Below are positions 15,101-29,000 of a stretch of 64,000 nucleotides of DNA, in pieces (position 1 is the first letter of the stretch; each line of letters begins with the position of its first letter). Source of the DNA: Pseudeuparius sepicola (lineage: Eukaryota > Arthropoda > Insecta > Coleoptera > Anthribidae). The stretch is from the NCBI GenBank assembly GCA_963920635.1, contig OY987302.1:45325500-45389499 (forward strand), written 5' to 3'. Both the position numbers and the translations under genes were made by a program. Below the pieces are notes generated by a model that worked only from the letters and a program-made list of their open reading frames with translations, did no database searches and was not told the DNA's origin.

Positions 15101-18100
15101 AGCAAAAGTATAATATAAAAGTAGGGGGGCACTTTTTGTCCCTTCTTGTCGATATCCCTAACTTACAAAAAGCTACATAAGTACTTTGCAGCCTTTCTCA
15201 TTAGGTGCAATAATCGTTCCCGTGTAAGTATAGCTTGCCCCGTATTTGTCAATACATTATGACAACGGTCATTTCTTTCAACTTTTAAATATTTTCTACA
15301 AGCACAAACAATAATTAAAATTCAATGAGACCATGCAACATTTTCATGACAATAAACAAGATAAATAGGGTGTCGACGGTAACAAATTTAATAGTTCAAA
15401 TTTGACAAAAAGCAGAAATTTAAATAAAGCCATAATGGATTTCACGTGGTTCCAGGTGTGGGAAAATCATATTATATAAATTGATTATAATAATAGTTGC
15501 GCATTAGCAAAAGTATAATATAAAAGTAGGGGGGCACTTTTTGTCCCTTCTTGTCGATATCCCTAACTTACAAAAAGCTACATAAGTACTTTGCAGCCTT
15601 TCTCATTAGGTGCAATAATCGTTCCCGTGTAAGTATAGCTTGCCCCGTATTTGTCAATACATTATGACAACGGTCATTTCTTTCAACTTTTAAATATTTT
15701 CTACAAGCACAAACAATAATTAAAATTCAATGAGACCATGCAACATTTTCATGACAATAAACAAGATAAATAGGGTGTCGACGGTAACAAATTTAATAGT
15801 TCAAATTTGACAAAAAGCAGAAATTTAAATAAAGCCATAATGGATTTCACGTGGTTCCAGGTGTGGGAAAATCATATTATATAAATTGATTATAATAATA
15901 GTTGCGCATTAGCAAAAGTATAATATAAAAGTAGGGGGGCACTTTTTGTCCCTTCTTGTCGATATCCCTAACTTACAAAAAGCTACATAAGTACTTTGCA
16001 GCCTTTCTCATTAGGTGCAATAATCGTTCCCGTGTAAGTATAGCTTGCCCCGTATTTGTCAATACATTATGACAACGGTCATTTCTTTCAACTTTTAAAT
16101 ATTTTCTACAAGCACAAACAATAATTAAAATTCAATGAGACCATGCAACATTTTCATGACAATAAACAAGATAAATAGGGTGTCGACGGTAACAAATTTA
16201 ATAGTTCAAATTTGACAAAAAGCAGAAATTTAAATAAAGCCATAATGGATTTCACGTGGTTCCAGGTGTGGGAAAATCATATTATATAAATTGATTATAA
16301 TAATAGTTGCGCATTAGCAAAAGTATAATATAAAAGTAGGGGGGCACTTTTTGTCCCTTCTTGTCGATATCCCTAACTTACAAAAAGCTACATAAGTACT
16401 TTGCAGCCTTTCTCATTAGGTGCAATAATCGTTCCCGTGTAAGTATAGCTTGCCCCGTATTTGTCAATACATTATGACAACGGTCATTTCTTTCAACTTT
16501 TAAATATTTTCTACAAGCACAAACAATAATTAAAATTCAATGAGACCATGCAACATTTTCATGACAATAAACAAGATAAATAGGGTGTCGACGGTAACAA
16601 ATTTAATAGTTCAAATTTGACAAAAAGCAGAAATTTAAATAAAGCCATAATGGATTTCACGTGGTTCCAGGTGTGGGAAAATCATATTATATAAATTGAT
16701 TATAATAATAGTTGCGCATTAGCAAAAGTATAATATAAAAGTAGGGGGGCACTTTTTGTCCCTTCTTGTCGATATCCCTAACTTACAAAAAGCTACATAA
16801 GTACTTTGCAGCCTTTCTCATTAGGTGCAATAATCGTTCCCGTGTAAGTATAGCTTGCCCCGTATTTGTCAATACATTATGACAACGGTCATTTCTTTCA
16901 ACTTTTAAATATTTTCTACAAGCACAAACAATAATTAAAATTCAATGAGACCATGCAACATTTTCATGACAATAAACAAGATAAATAGGGTGTCGACGGT
17001 AACAAATTTAATAGTTCAAATTTGACAAAAAGCAGAAATTTAAATAAAGCCATAATGGATTTCACGTGGTTCCAGGTGTGGGAAAATCATATTATATAAA
17101 TTGATTATAATAATAGTTGCGCATTAGCAAAAGTATAATATAAAAGTAGGGGGGCACTTTTTGTCCCTTCTTGTCGATATCCCTAACTTACAAAAAGCTA
17201 CATAAGTACTTTGCAGCCTTTCTCATTAGGTGCAATAATCGTTCCCGTGTAAGTATAGCTTGCCCCGTATTTGTCAATACATTATGACAACGGTCATTTC
17301 TTTCAACTTTTAAATATTTTCTACAAGCACAAACAATAATTAAAATTCAATGAGACCATGCAACATTTTCATGACAATAAACAAGATAAATAGGGTGTCG
17401 ACGGTAACAAATTTAATAGTTCAAATTTGACAAAAAGCAGAAATTTAAATAAAGCCATAATGGATTTCACGTGGTTCCAGGTGTGGGAAAATCATATTAT
17501 ATAAATTGATTATAATAATAGTTGCGCATTAGCAAAAGTATAATATAAAAGTAGGGGGGCACTTTTTGTCCCTTCTTGTCGATATCCCTAACTTACAAAA
17601 AGCTACATAAGTACTTTGCAGCCTTTCTCATTAGGTGCAATAATCGTTCCCGTGTAAGTATAGCTTGCCCCGTATTTGTCAATACATTATGACAACGGTC
17701 ATTTCTTTCAACTTTTAAATATTTTCTACAAGCACAAACAATAATTAAAATTCAATGAGACCATGCAACATTTTCATGACAATAAACAAGATAAATAGGG
17801 TGTCGACGGTAACAAATTTAATAGTTCAAATTTGACAAAAAGCAGAAATTTAAATAAAGCCATAATGGATTTCACGTGGTTCCAGGTGTGGGAAAATCAT
17901 ATTATATAAATTGATTATAATAATAGTTGCGCATTAGCAAAAGTATAATATAAAAGTAGGGGGGCACTTTTTGTCCCTTCTTGTCGATATCCCTAACTTA
18001 CAAAAAGCTACATAAGTACTTTGCAGCCTTTCTCATTAGGTGCAATAATCGTTCCCGTGTAAGTATAGCTTGCCCCGTATTTGTCAATACATTATGACAA

Positions 18101-21100
18101 CGGTCATTTCTTTCAACTTTTAAATATTTTCTACAAGCACAAACAATAATTAAAATTCAATGAGACCATGCAACATTTTCATGACAATAAACAAGATAAA
18201 TAGGGTGTCGACGGTAACAAATTTAATAGTTCAAATTTGACAAAAAGCAGAAATTTAAATAAAGCCATAATGGATTTCACGTGGTTCCAGGTGTGGGAAA
18301 ATCATATTATATAAATTGATTATAATAATAGTTGCGCATTAGCAAAAGTATAATATAAAAGTAGGGGGGCACTTTTTGTCCCTTCTTGTCGATATCCCTA
18401 ACTTACAAAAAGCTACATAAGTACTTTGCAGCCTTTCTCATTAGGTGCAATAATCGTTCCCGTGTAAGTATAGCTTGCCCCGTATTTGTCAATACATTAT
18501 GACAACGGTCATTTCTTTCAACTTTTAAATATTTTCTACAAGCACAAACAATAATTAAAATTCAATGAGACCATGCAACATTTTCATGACAATAAACAAG
18601 ATAAATAGGGTGTCGACGGTAACAAATTTAATAGTTCAAATTTGACAAAAAGCAGAAATTTAAATAAAGCCATAATGGATTTCACGTGGTTCCAGGTGTG
18701 GGAAAATCATATTATATAAATTGATTATAATAATAGTTGCGCATTAGCAAAAGTATAATATAAAAGTAGGGGGGCACTTTTTGTCCCTTCTTGTCGATAT
18801 CCCTAACTTACAAAAAGCTACATAAGTACTTTGCAGCCTTTCTCATTAGGTGCAATAATCGTTCCCGTGTAAGTATAGCTTGCCCCGTATTTGTCAATAC
18901 ATTATGACAACGGTCATTTCTTTCAACTTTTAAATATTTTCTACAAGCACAAACAATAATTAAAATTCAATGAGACCATGCAACATTTTCATGACAATAA
19001 ACAAGATAAATAGGGTGTCGACGGTAACAAATTTAATAGTTCAAATTTGACAAAAAGCAGAAATTTAAATAAAGCCATAATGGATTTCACGTGGTTCCAG
19101 GTGTGGGAAAATCATATTATATAAATTGATTATAATAATAGTTGCGCATTAGCAAAAGTATAATATAAAAGTAGGGGGGCACTTTTTGTCCCTTCTTGTC
19201 GATATCCCTAACTTACAAAAAGCTACATAAGTACTTTGCAGCCTTTCTCATTAGGTGCAATAATCGTTCCCGTGTAAGTATAGCTTGCCCCGTATTTGTC
19301 AATACATTATGACAACGGTCATTTCTTTCAACTTTTAAATATTTTCTACAAGCACAAACAATAATTAAAATTCAATGAGACCATGCAACATTTTCATGAC
19401 AATAAACAAGATAAATAGGGTGTCGACGGTAACAAATTTAATAGTTCAAATTTGACAAAAAGCAGAAATTTAAATAAAGCCATAATGGATTTCACGTGGT
19501 TCCAGGTGTGGGAAAATCATATTATATAAATTGATTATAATAATAGTTGCGCATTAGCAAAAGTATAATATAAAAGTAGGGGGGCACTTTTTGTCCCTTC
19601 TTGTCGATATCCCTAACTTACAAAAAGCTACATAAGTACTTTGCAGCCTTTCTCATTAGGTGCAATAATCGTTCCCGTGTAAGTATAGCTTGCCCCGTAT
19701 TTGTCAATACATTATGACAACGGTCATTTCTTTCAACTTTTAAATATTTTCTACAAGCACAAACAATAATTAAAATTCAATGAGACCATGCAACATTTTC
19801 ATGACAATAAACAAGATAAATAGGGTGTCGACGGTAACAAATTTAATAGTTCAAATTTGACAAAAAGCAGAAATTTAAATAAAGCCATAATGGATTTCAC
19901 GTGGTTCCAGGTGTGGGAAAATCATATTATATAAATTGATTATAATAATAGTTGCGCATTAGCAAAAGTATAATATAAAAGTAGGGGGGCACTTTTTGTC
20001 CCTTCTTGTCGATATCCCTAACTTACAAAAAGCTACATAAGTACTTTGCAGCCTTTCTCATTAGGTGCAATAATCGTTCCCGTGTAAGTATAGCTTGCCC
20101 CGTATTTGTCAATACATTATGACAACGGTCATTTCTTTCAACTTTTAAATATTTTCTACAAGCACAAACAATAATTAAAATTCAATGAGACCATGCAACA
20201 TTTTCATGACAATAAACAAGATAAATAGGGTGTCGACGGTAACAAATTTAATAGTTCAAATTTGACAAAAAGCAGAAATTTAAATAAAGCCATAATGGAT
20301 TTCACGTGGTTCCAGGTGTGGGAAAATCATATTATATAAATTGATTATAATAATAGTTGCGCATTAGCAAAAGTATAATATAAAAGTAGGGGGGCACTTT
20401 TTGTCCCTTCTTGTCGATATCCCTAACTTACAAAAAGCTACATAAGTACTTTGCAGCCTTTCTCATTAGGTGCAATAATCGTTCCCGTGTAAGTATAGCT
20501 TGCCCCGTATTTGTCAATACATTATGACAACGGTCATTTCTTTCAACTTTTAAATATTTTCTACAAGCACAAACAATAATTAAAATTCAATGAGACCATG
20601 CAACATTTTCATGACAATAAACAAGATAAATAGGGTGTCGACGGTAACAAATTTAATAGTTCAAATTTGACAAAAAGCAGAAATTTAAATAAAGCCATAA
20701 TGGATTTCACGTGGTTCCAGGTGTGGGAAAATCATATTATATAAATTGATTATAATAATAGTTGCGCATTAGCAAAAGTATAATATAAAAGTAGGGGGGC
20801 ACTTTTTGTCCCTTCTTGTCGATATCCCTAACTTACAAAAAGCTACATAAGTACTTTGCAGCCTTTCTCATTAGGTGCAATAATCGTTCCCGTGTAAGTA
20901 TAGCTTGCCCCGTATTTGTCAATACATTATGACAACGGTCATTTCTTTCAACTTTTAAATATTTTCTACAAGCACAAACAATAATTAAAATTCAATGAGA
21001 CCATGCAACATTTTCATGACAATAAACAAGATAAATAGGGTGTCGACGGTAACAAATTTAATAGTTCAAATTTGACAAAAAGCAGAAATTTAAATAAAGC

Positions 21101-24100
21101 CATAATGGATTTCACGTGGTTCCAGGTGTGGGAAAATCATATTATATAAATTGATTATAATAATAGTTGCGCATTAGCAAAAGTATAATATAAAAGTAGG
21201 GGGGCACTTTTTGTCCCTTCTTGTCGATATCCCTAACTTACAAAAAGCTACATAAGTACTTTGCAGCCTTTCTCATTAGGTGCAATAATCGTTCCCGTGT
21301 AAGTATAGCTTGCCCCGTATTTGTCAATACATTATGACAACGGTCATTTCTTTCAACTTTTAAATATTTTCTACAAGCACAAACAATAATTAAAATTCAA
21401 TGAGACCATGCAACATTTTCATGACAATAAACAAGATAAATAGGGTGTCGACGGTAACAAATTTAATAGTTCAAATTTGACAAAAAGCAGAAATTTAAAT
21501 AAAGCCATAATGGATTTCACGTGGTTCCAGGTGTGGGAAAATCATATTATATAAATTGATTATAATAATAGTTGCGCATTAGCAAAAGTATAATATAAAA
21601 GTAGGGGGGCACTTTTTGTCCCTTCTTGTCGATATCCCTAACTTACAAAAAGCTACATAAGTACTTTGCAGCCTTTCTCATTAGGTGCAATAATCGTTCC
21701 CGTGTAAGTATAGCTTGCCCCGTATTTGTCAATACATTATGACAACGGTCATTTCTTTCAACTTTTAAATATTTTCTACAAGCACAAACAATAATTAAAA
21801 TTCAATGAGACCATGCAACATTTTCATGACAATAAACAAGATAAATAGGGTGTCGACGGTAACAAATTTAATAGTTCAAATTTGACAAAAAGCAGAAATT
21901 TAAATAAAGCCATAATGGATTTCACGTGGTTCCAGGTGTGGGAAAATCATATTATATAAATTGATTATAATAATAGTTGCGCATTAGCAAAAGTATAATA
22001 TAAAAGTAGGGGGGCACTTTTTGTCCCTTCTTGTCGATATCCCTAACTTACAAAAAGCTACATAAGTACTTTGCAGCCTTTCTCATTAGGTGCAATAATC
22101 GTTCCCGTGTAAGTATAGCTTGCCCCGTATTTGTCAATACATTATGACAACGGTCATTTCTTTCAACTTTTAAATATTTTCTACAAGCACAAACAATAAT
22201 TAAAATTCAATGAGACCATGCAACATTTTCATGACAATAAACAAGATAAATAGGGTGTCGACGGTAACAAATTTAATAGTTCAAATTTGACAAAAAGCAG
22301 AAATTTAAATAAAGCCATAATGGATTTCACGTGGTTCCAGGTGTGGGAAAATCATATTATATAAATTGATTATAATAATAGTTGCGCATTAGCAAAAGTA
22401 TAATATAAAAGTAGGGGGGCACTTTTTGTCCCTTCTTGTCGATATCCCTAACTTACAAAAAGCTACATAAGTACTTTGCAGCCTTTCTCATTAGGTGCAA
22501 TAATCGTTCCCGTGTAAGTATAGCTTGCCCCGTATTTGTCAATACATTATGACAACGGTCATTTCTTTCAACTTTTAAATATTTTCTACAAGCACAAACA
22601 ATAATTAAAATTCAATGAGACCATGCAACATTTTCATGACAATAAACAAGATAAATAGGGTGTCGACGGTAACAAATTTAATAGTTCAAATTTGACAAAA
22701 AGCAGAAATTTAAATAAAGCCATAATGGATTTCACGTGGTTCCAGGTGTGGGAAAATCATATTATATAAATTGATTATAATAATAGTTGCGCATTAGCAA
22801 AAGTATAATATAAAAGTAGGGGGGCACTTTTTGTCCCTTCTTGTCGATATCCCTAACTTACAAAAAGCTACATAAGTACTTTGCAGCCTTTCTCATTAGG
22901 TGCAATAATCGTTCCCGTGTAAGTATAGCTTGCCCCGTATTTGTCAATACATTATGACAACGGTCATTTCTTTCAACTTTTAAATATTTTCTACAAGCAC
23001 AAACAATAATTAAAATTCAATGAGACCATGCAACATTTTCATGACAATAAACAAGATAAATAGGGTGTCGACGGTAACAAATTTAATAGTTCAAATTTGA
23101 CAAAAAGCAGAAATTTAAATAAAGCCATAATGGATTTCACGTGGTTCCAGGTGTGGGAAAATCATATTATATAAATTGATTATAATAATAGTTGCGCATT
23201 AGCAAAAGTATAATATAAAAGTAGGGGGGCACTTTTTGTCCCTTCTTGTCGATATCCCTAACTTACAAAAAGCTACATAAGTACTTTGCAGCCTTTCTCA
23301 TTAGGTGCAATAATCGTTCCCGTGTAAGTATAGCTTGCCCCGTATTTGTCAATACATTATGACAACGGTCATTTCTTTCAACTTTTAAATATTTTCTACA
23401 AGCACAAACAATAATTAAAATTCAATGAGACCATGCAACATTTTCATGACAATAAACAAGATAAATAGGGTGTCGACGGTAACAAATTTAATAGTTCAAA
23501 TTTGACAAAAAGCAGAAATTTAAATAAAGCCATAATGGATTTCACGTGGTTCCAGGTGTGGGAAAATCATATTATATAAATTGATTATAATAATAGTTGC
23601 GCATTAGCAAAAGTATAATATAAAAGTAGGGGGGCACTTTTTGTCCCTTCTTGTCGATATCCCTAACTTACAAAAAGCTACATAAGTACTTTGCAGCCTT
23701 TCTCATTAGGTGCAATAATCGTTCCCGTGTAAGTATAGCTTGCCCCGTATTTGTCAATACATTATGACAACGGTCATTTCTTTCAACTTTTAAATATTTT
23801 CTACAAGCACAAACAATAATTAAAATTCAATGAGACCATGCAACATTTTCATGACAATAAACAAGATAAATAGGGTGTCGACGGTAACAAATTTAATAGT
23901 TCAAATTTGACAAAAAGCAGAAATTTAAATAAAGCCATAATGGATTTCACGTGGTTCCAGGTGTGGGAAAATCATATTATATAAATTGATTATAATAATA
24001 GTTGCGCATTAGCAAAAGTATAATATAAAAGTAGGGGGGCACTTTTTGTCCCTTCTTGTCGATATCCCTAACTTACAAAAAGCTACATAAGTACTTTGCA

Positions 24101-26043
24101 GCCTTTCTCATTAGGTGCAATAATCGTTCCCGTGTAAGTATAGCTTGCCCCGTATTTGTCAATACATTATGACAACGGTCATTTCTTTCAACTTTTAAAT
24201 ATTTTCTACAAGCACAAACAATAATTAAAATTCAATGAGACCATGCAACATTTTCATGACAATAAACAAGATAAATAGGGTGTCGACGGTAACAAATTTA
24301 ATAGTTCAAATTTGACAAAAAGCAGAAATTTAAATAAAGCCATAATGGATTTCACGTGGTTCCAGGTGTGGGAAAATCATATTATATAAATTGATTATAA
24401 TAATAGTTGCGCATTAGCAAAAGTATAATATAAAAGTAGGGGGGCACTTTTTGTCCCTTCTTGTCGATATCCCTAACTTACAAAAAGCTACATAAGTACT
24501 TTGCAGCCTTTCTCATTAGGTGCAATAATCGTTCCCGTGTAAGTATAGCTTGCCCCGTATTTGTCAATACATTATGACAACGGTCATTTCTTTCAACTTT
24601 TAAATATTTTCTACAAGCACAAACAATAATTAAAATTCAATGAGACCATGCAACATTTTCATGACAATAAACAAGATAAATAGGGTGTCGACGGTAACAA
24701 ATTTAATAGTTCAAATTTGACAAAAAGCAGAAATTTAAATAAAGCCATAATGGATTTCACGTGGTTCCAGGTGTGGGAAAATCATATTATATAAATTGAT
24801 TATAATAATAGTTGCGCATTAGCAAAAGTATAATATAAAAGTAGGGGGGCACTTTTTGTCCCTTCTTGTCGATATCCCTAACTTACAAAAAGCTACATAA
24901 GTACTTTGCAGCCTTTCTCATTAGGTGCAATAATCGTTCCCGTGTAAGTATAGCTTGCCCCGTATTTGTCAATACATTATGACAACGGTCATTTCTTTCA
25001 ACTTTTAAATATTTTCTACAAGCACAAACAATAATTAAAATTCAATGAGACCATGCAACATTTTCATGACAATAAACAAGATAAATAGGGTGTCGACGGT
25101 AACAAATTTAATAGTTCAAATTTGACAAAAAGCAGAAATTTAAATAAAGCCATAATGGATTTCACGTGGTTCCAGGTGTGGGAAAATCATATTATATAAA
25201 TTGATTATAATAATAGTTGCGCATTAGCAAAAGTATAATATAAAAGTAGGGGGGCACTTTTTGTCCCTTCTTGTCGATATCCCTAACTTACAAAAAGCTA
25301 CATAAGTACTTTGCAGCCTTTCTCATTAGGTGCAATAATCGTTCCCGTGTAAGTATAGCTTGCCCCGTATTTGTCAATACATTATGACAACGGTCATTTC
25401 TTTCAACTTTTAAATATTTTCTACAAGCACAAACAATAATTAAAATTCAATGAGACCATGCAACATTTTCATGACAATAAACAAGATAAATAGGGTGTCG
25501 ACGGTAACAAATTTAATAGTTCAAATTTGACAAAAAGCAGAAATTTAAATAAAGCCATAATGGATTTCACGTGGTTCCAGGTGTGGGAAAATCATATTAT
25601 ATAAATTGATTATAATAATAGTTGCGCATTAGCAAAAGTATAATATAAAAGTAGGGGGGCACTTTTTGTCCCTTCTTGTCGATATCCCTAACTTACAAAA
25701 AGCTACATAAGTACTTTGCAGCCTTTCTCATTAGGTGCAATAATCGTTCCCGTGTAAGTATAGCTTGCCCCGTATTTGTCAATACATTATGACAACGGTC
25801 ATTTCTTTCAACTTTTAAATATTTTCTACAAGCACAAACAATAATTAAAATTCAATGAGACCATGCAACATTTTCATGACAATAAACAAGATAAATAGGG
25901 TGTCGACGGTAACAAATTTAATAGTTCAAATTTGACAAAAAGCAGAAATTTAAATAAAGCCATAATGGATTTCACGTGGTTCCAGGTGTGGGAAAATCAT
26001 ATTATATAAATTGATTATAATAATAGTTGCGCATTAGCAAAAG
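6198..26043. repeat. Homogeneous block of 49 consecutive 405-bp monomers
   Basis: The distance 6198-26043 is 19845 bp, exactly 49 x 405, with no length change visible anywhere. The one substitution I could follow is C/G in 'gggaaaat[c/g]atatt'. G occurs in the units ending at 7008, 8223, 9033, 9843, 11868 and 12273. The 34 units ending at 12678 through 26043 all carry C and look identical by eye. Such uniformity implies very recent amplification or conversion. Copy number in an assembly of such sequence should be treated with caution. Confidence 0.95.
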
Positions 26044-29000
26044 TATAATATAAAAGTAGGGGGGCACTTTTTGTCCCTTCTTGTCGATATCCCTAACTTA
26101 CAAAAAGCTACATAAGTACTTTGCAGCCTTTCTCATTAGGTGCAATAATCGTTCCCGTGTAAGTATAGCTTGCCCCGTATTTGTCAATACATTATGACAA
26201 CGGTCATTTCTTTCAACTTTTAGATATTTTCTACAAGCACAGACAATTACAATTCAATGGGACAATTTTCAACATTTTCATGACAATAAACAATATAAAC
26301 AGAGTGTGGACGATAACATAAATGTAATAGTTCAAATTTGACACAAAGCAGAAATTTAAATAAAGCAAGTGGTGTCAGGTGTGGGGAAATCATATCTATA
26401 TTAATTATAATAATAGTTGCGCATTAGCAAAAGTATAATATAAAAGTAGGGGGGCACTTTTTGTCCCTTCTTGTCGATATCCCTAACTTACAAAAAGCTA
26501 CATAAGTACTTTGCAGCCTTTCTCATTAGGTGCAATAATCGTTCCCGTGTAAGTATAGCTTGCCCCGTATTTGTCAATACATTATGACAACGGTCATTTC
26601 TTTCAACTTTTAAATATTTTCTACAAGCACAAACAATAATTAAAATTCAATGAGACCATGCAACATTTTCATGACAATAAACAAGATAAATAGGGTGTCG
26701 ACGGTAACAAATTTAATAGTTCAAATTTGACAAAAAGCAGAAATTTAAATAAAGCCATAATGGATTTCACGTGGTTCCAGGTGTGGGAAAATCATATTAT
26801 ATAAATTGATTATAATAATAGTTGCGCATTAGCAAAAGTATAATATAAAAGTAGGGGGGCACTTTTTGTCCCTTCTTGTCGATATCCCTAACTTACAAAA
26901 AGCTACATAAGTACTTTGCAGCCTTTCTCATTAGGTGCAATAATCGTTCCCGTGTAAGTATAGCTTGCCCCGTATTTGTCAATACATTATGACAACGGTC
27001 ATTTCTTTCAACTTTTAGATATTTTCTACAAGCACAGACAATTACAATTCAATGGGACAATTTTCAACATTTTCATGACAATAAACAATATAAACAGAGT
27101 GTGGACGATAACATAAATGTAATAGTTCAAATTTGACACAAAGCAGAAATTTAAATAAAGCAAGTGGTGTCAGGTGTGGGGAAATCATATCTATATTAAT
27201 TATAATAATAGTTGCGCATTAGCAAAAGTATAATATAAAAGTAGGGGGGCACTTTTTGTCCCTTCTTGTCGATATCCCTAACTTACAAAAAGCTACATAA
27301 GTACTTTGCAGCCTTTCTCATTAGGTGCAATAATCGTTCCCGTGTAAGTATAGCTTGCCCCGTATTTGTCAATACATTATGACAACGGTCATTTCTTTCA
27401 ACTTTTAAATATTTTCTACAAGCACAAACAATAATTAAAATTCAATGAGACCATGCAACATTTTCATGACAATAAACAAGATAAATAGGGTGTCGACGGT
27501 AACAAATTTAATAGTTCAAATTTGACAAAAAGCAGAAATTTAAATAAAGCCATAATGGATTTCACGTGGTTCCAGGTGTGGGAAAATCATATTATATAAA
27601 TTGATTATAATAATAGTTGCGCATTAGCAAAAGTATAATATAAAAGTAGGGGGGCACTTTTTGTCCCTTCTTGTCGATATCCCTAACTTACAAAAAGCTA
27701 CATAAGTACTTTGCAGCCTTTCTCATTAGGTGCAATAATCGTTCCCGTGTAAGTATAGCTTGCCCCGTATTTGTCAATACATTATGACAACGGTCATTTC
27801 TTTCAACTTTTAAATATTTTCTACAAGCACAAACAATAATTAAAATTCAATGAGACCATGCAACATTTTCATGACAATAAACAAGATAAATAGGGTGTCG
27901 ACGGTAACAAATTTAATAGTTCAAATTTGACAAAAAGCAGAAATTTAAATAAAGCCATAATGGATTTCACGTGGTTCCAGGTGTGGGAAAATCATATTAT
28001 ATAAATTGATTATAATAATAGTTGCGCATTAGCAAAAGTATAATATAAAAGTAGGGGGGCACTTTTTGTCCCTTCTTGTCGATATCCCTAACTTACAAAA
28101 AGCTACATAAGTACTTTGCAGCCTTTCTCATTAGGTGCAATAATCGTTCCCGTGTAAGTATAGCTTGCCCCGTATTTGTCAATACATTATGACAACGGTC
28201 ATTTCTTTCAACTTTTAAATATTTTCTACAAGCACAAACAATAATTAAAATTCAATGAGACCATGCAACATTTTCATGACAATAAACAAGATAAATAGGG
28301 TGTCGACGGTAACAAATTTAATAGTTCAAATTTGACAAAAAGCAGAAATTTAAATAAAGCCATAATGGATTTCACGTGGTTCCAGGTGTGGGAAAATCAT
28401 ATTATATAAATTGATTATAATAATAGTTGCGCATTAGCAAAAGTATAATATAAAAGTAGGGGGGCACTTTTTGTCCCTTCTTGTCGATATCCCTAACTTA
28501 CAAAAAGCTACATAAGTACTTTGCAGCCTTTCTCATTAGGTGCAATAATCGTTCCCGTGTAAGTATAGCTTGCCCCGTATTTGTCAATACATTATGACAA
28601 CGGTCATTTCTTTCAACTTTTAGATATTTTCTACAAGCACAGACAATTACAATTCAATGGGACAATTTTCAACATTTTCATGACAATAAACAATATAAAC
28701 AGAGTGTGGACGATAACATAAATGTAATAGTTCAAATTTGACACAAAGCAGAAATTTAAATAAAGCAAGTGGTGTCAGGTGTGGGGAAATCATATCTATA
28801 TTAATTATAATAATAGTTGCGCATTAGCAAAAGTATAATATAAAAGTAGGGGGGCACTTTTTGTCCCTTCTTGTCGATATCCCTAACTTACAAAAAGCTA
28901 CATAAGTACTTTGCAGCCTTTCTCATTAGGTGCAATAATCGTTCCCGTGTAAGTATAGCTTGCCCCGTATTTGTCAATACATTATGACAACGGTCATTTC

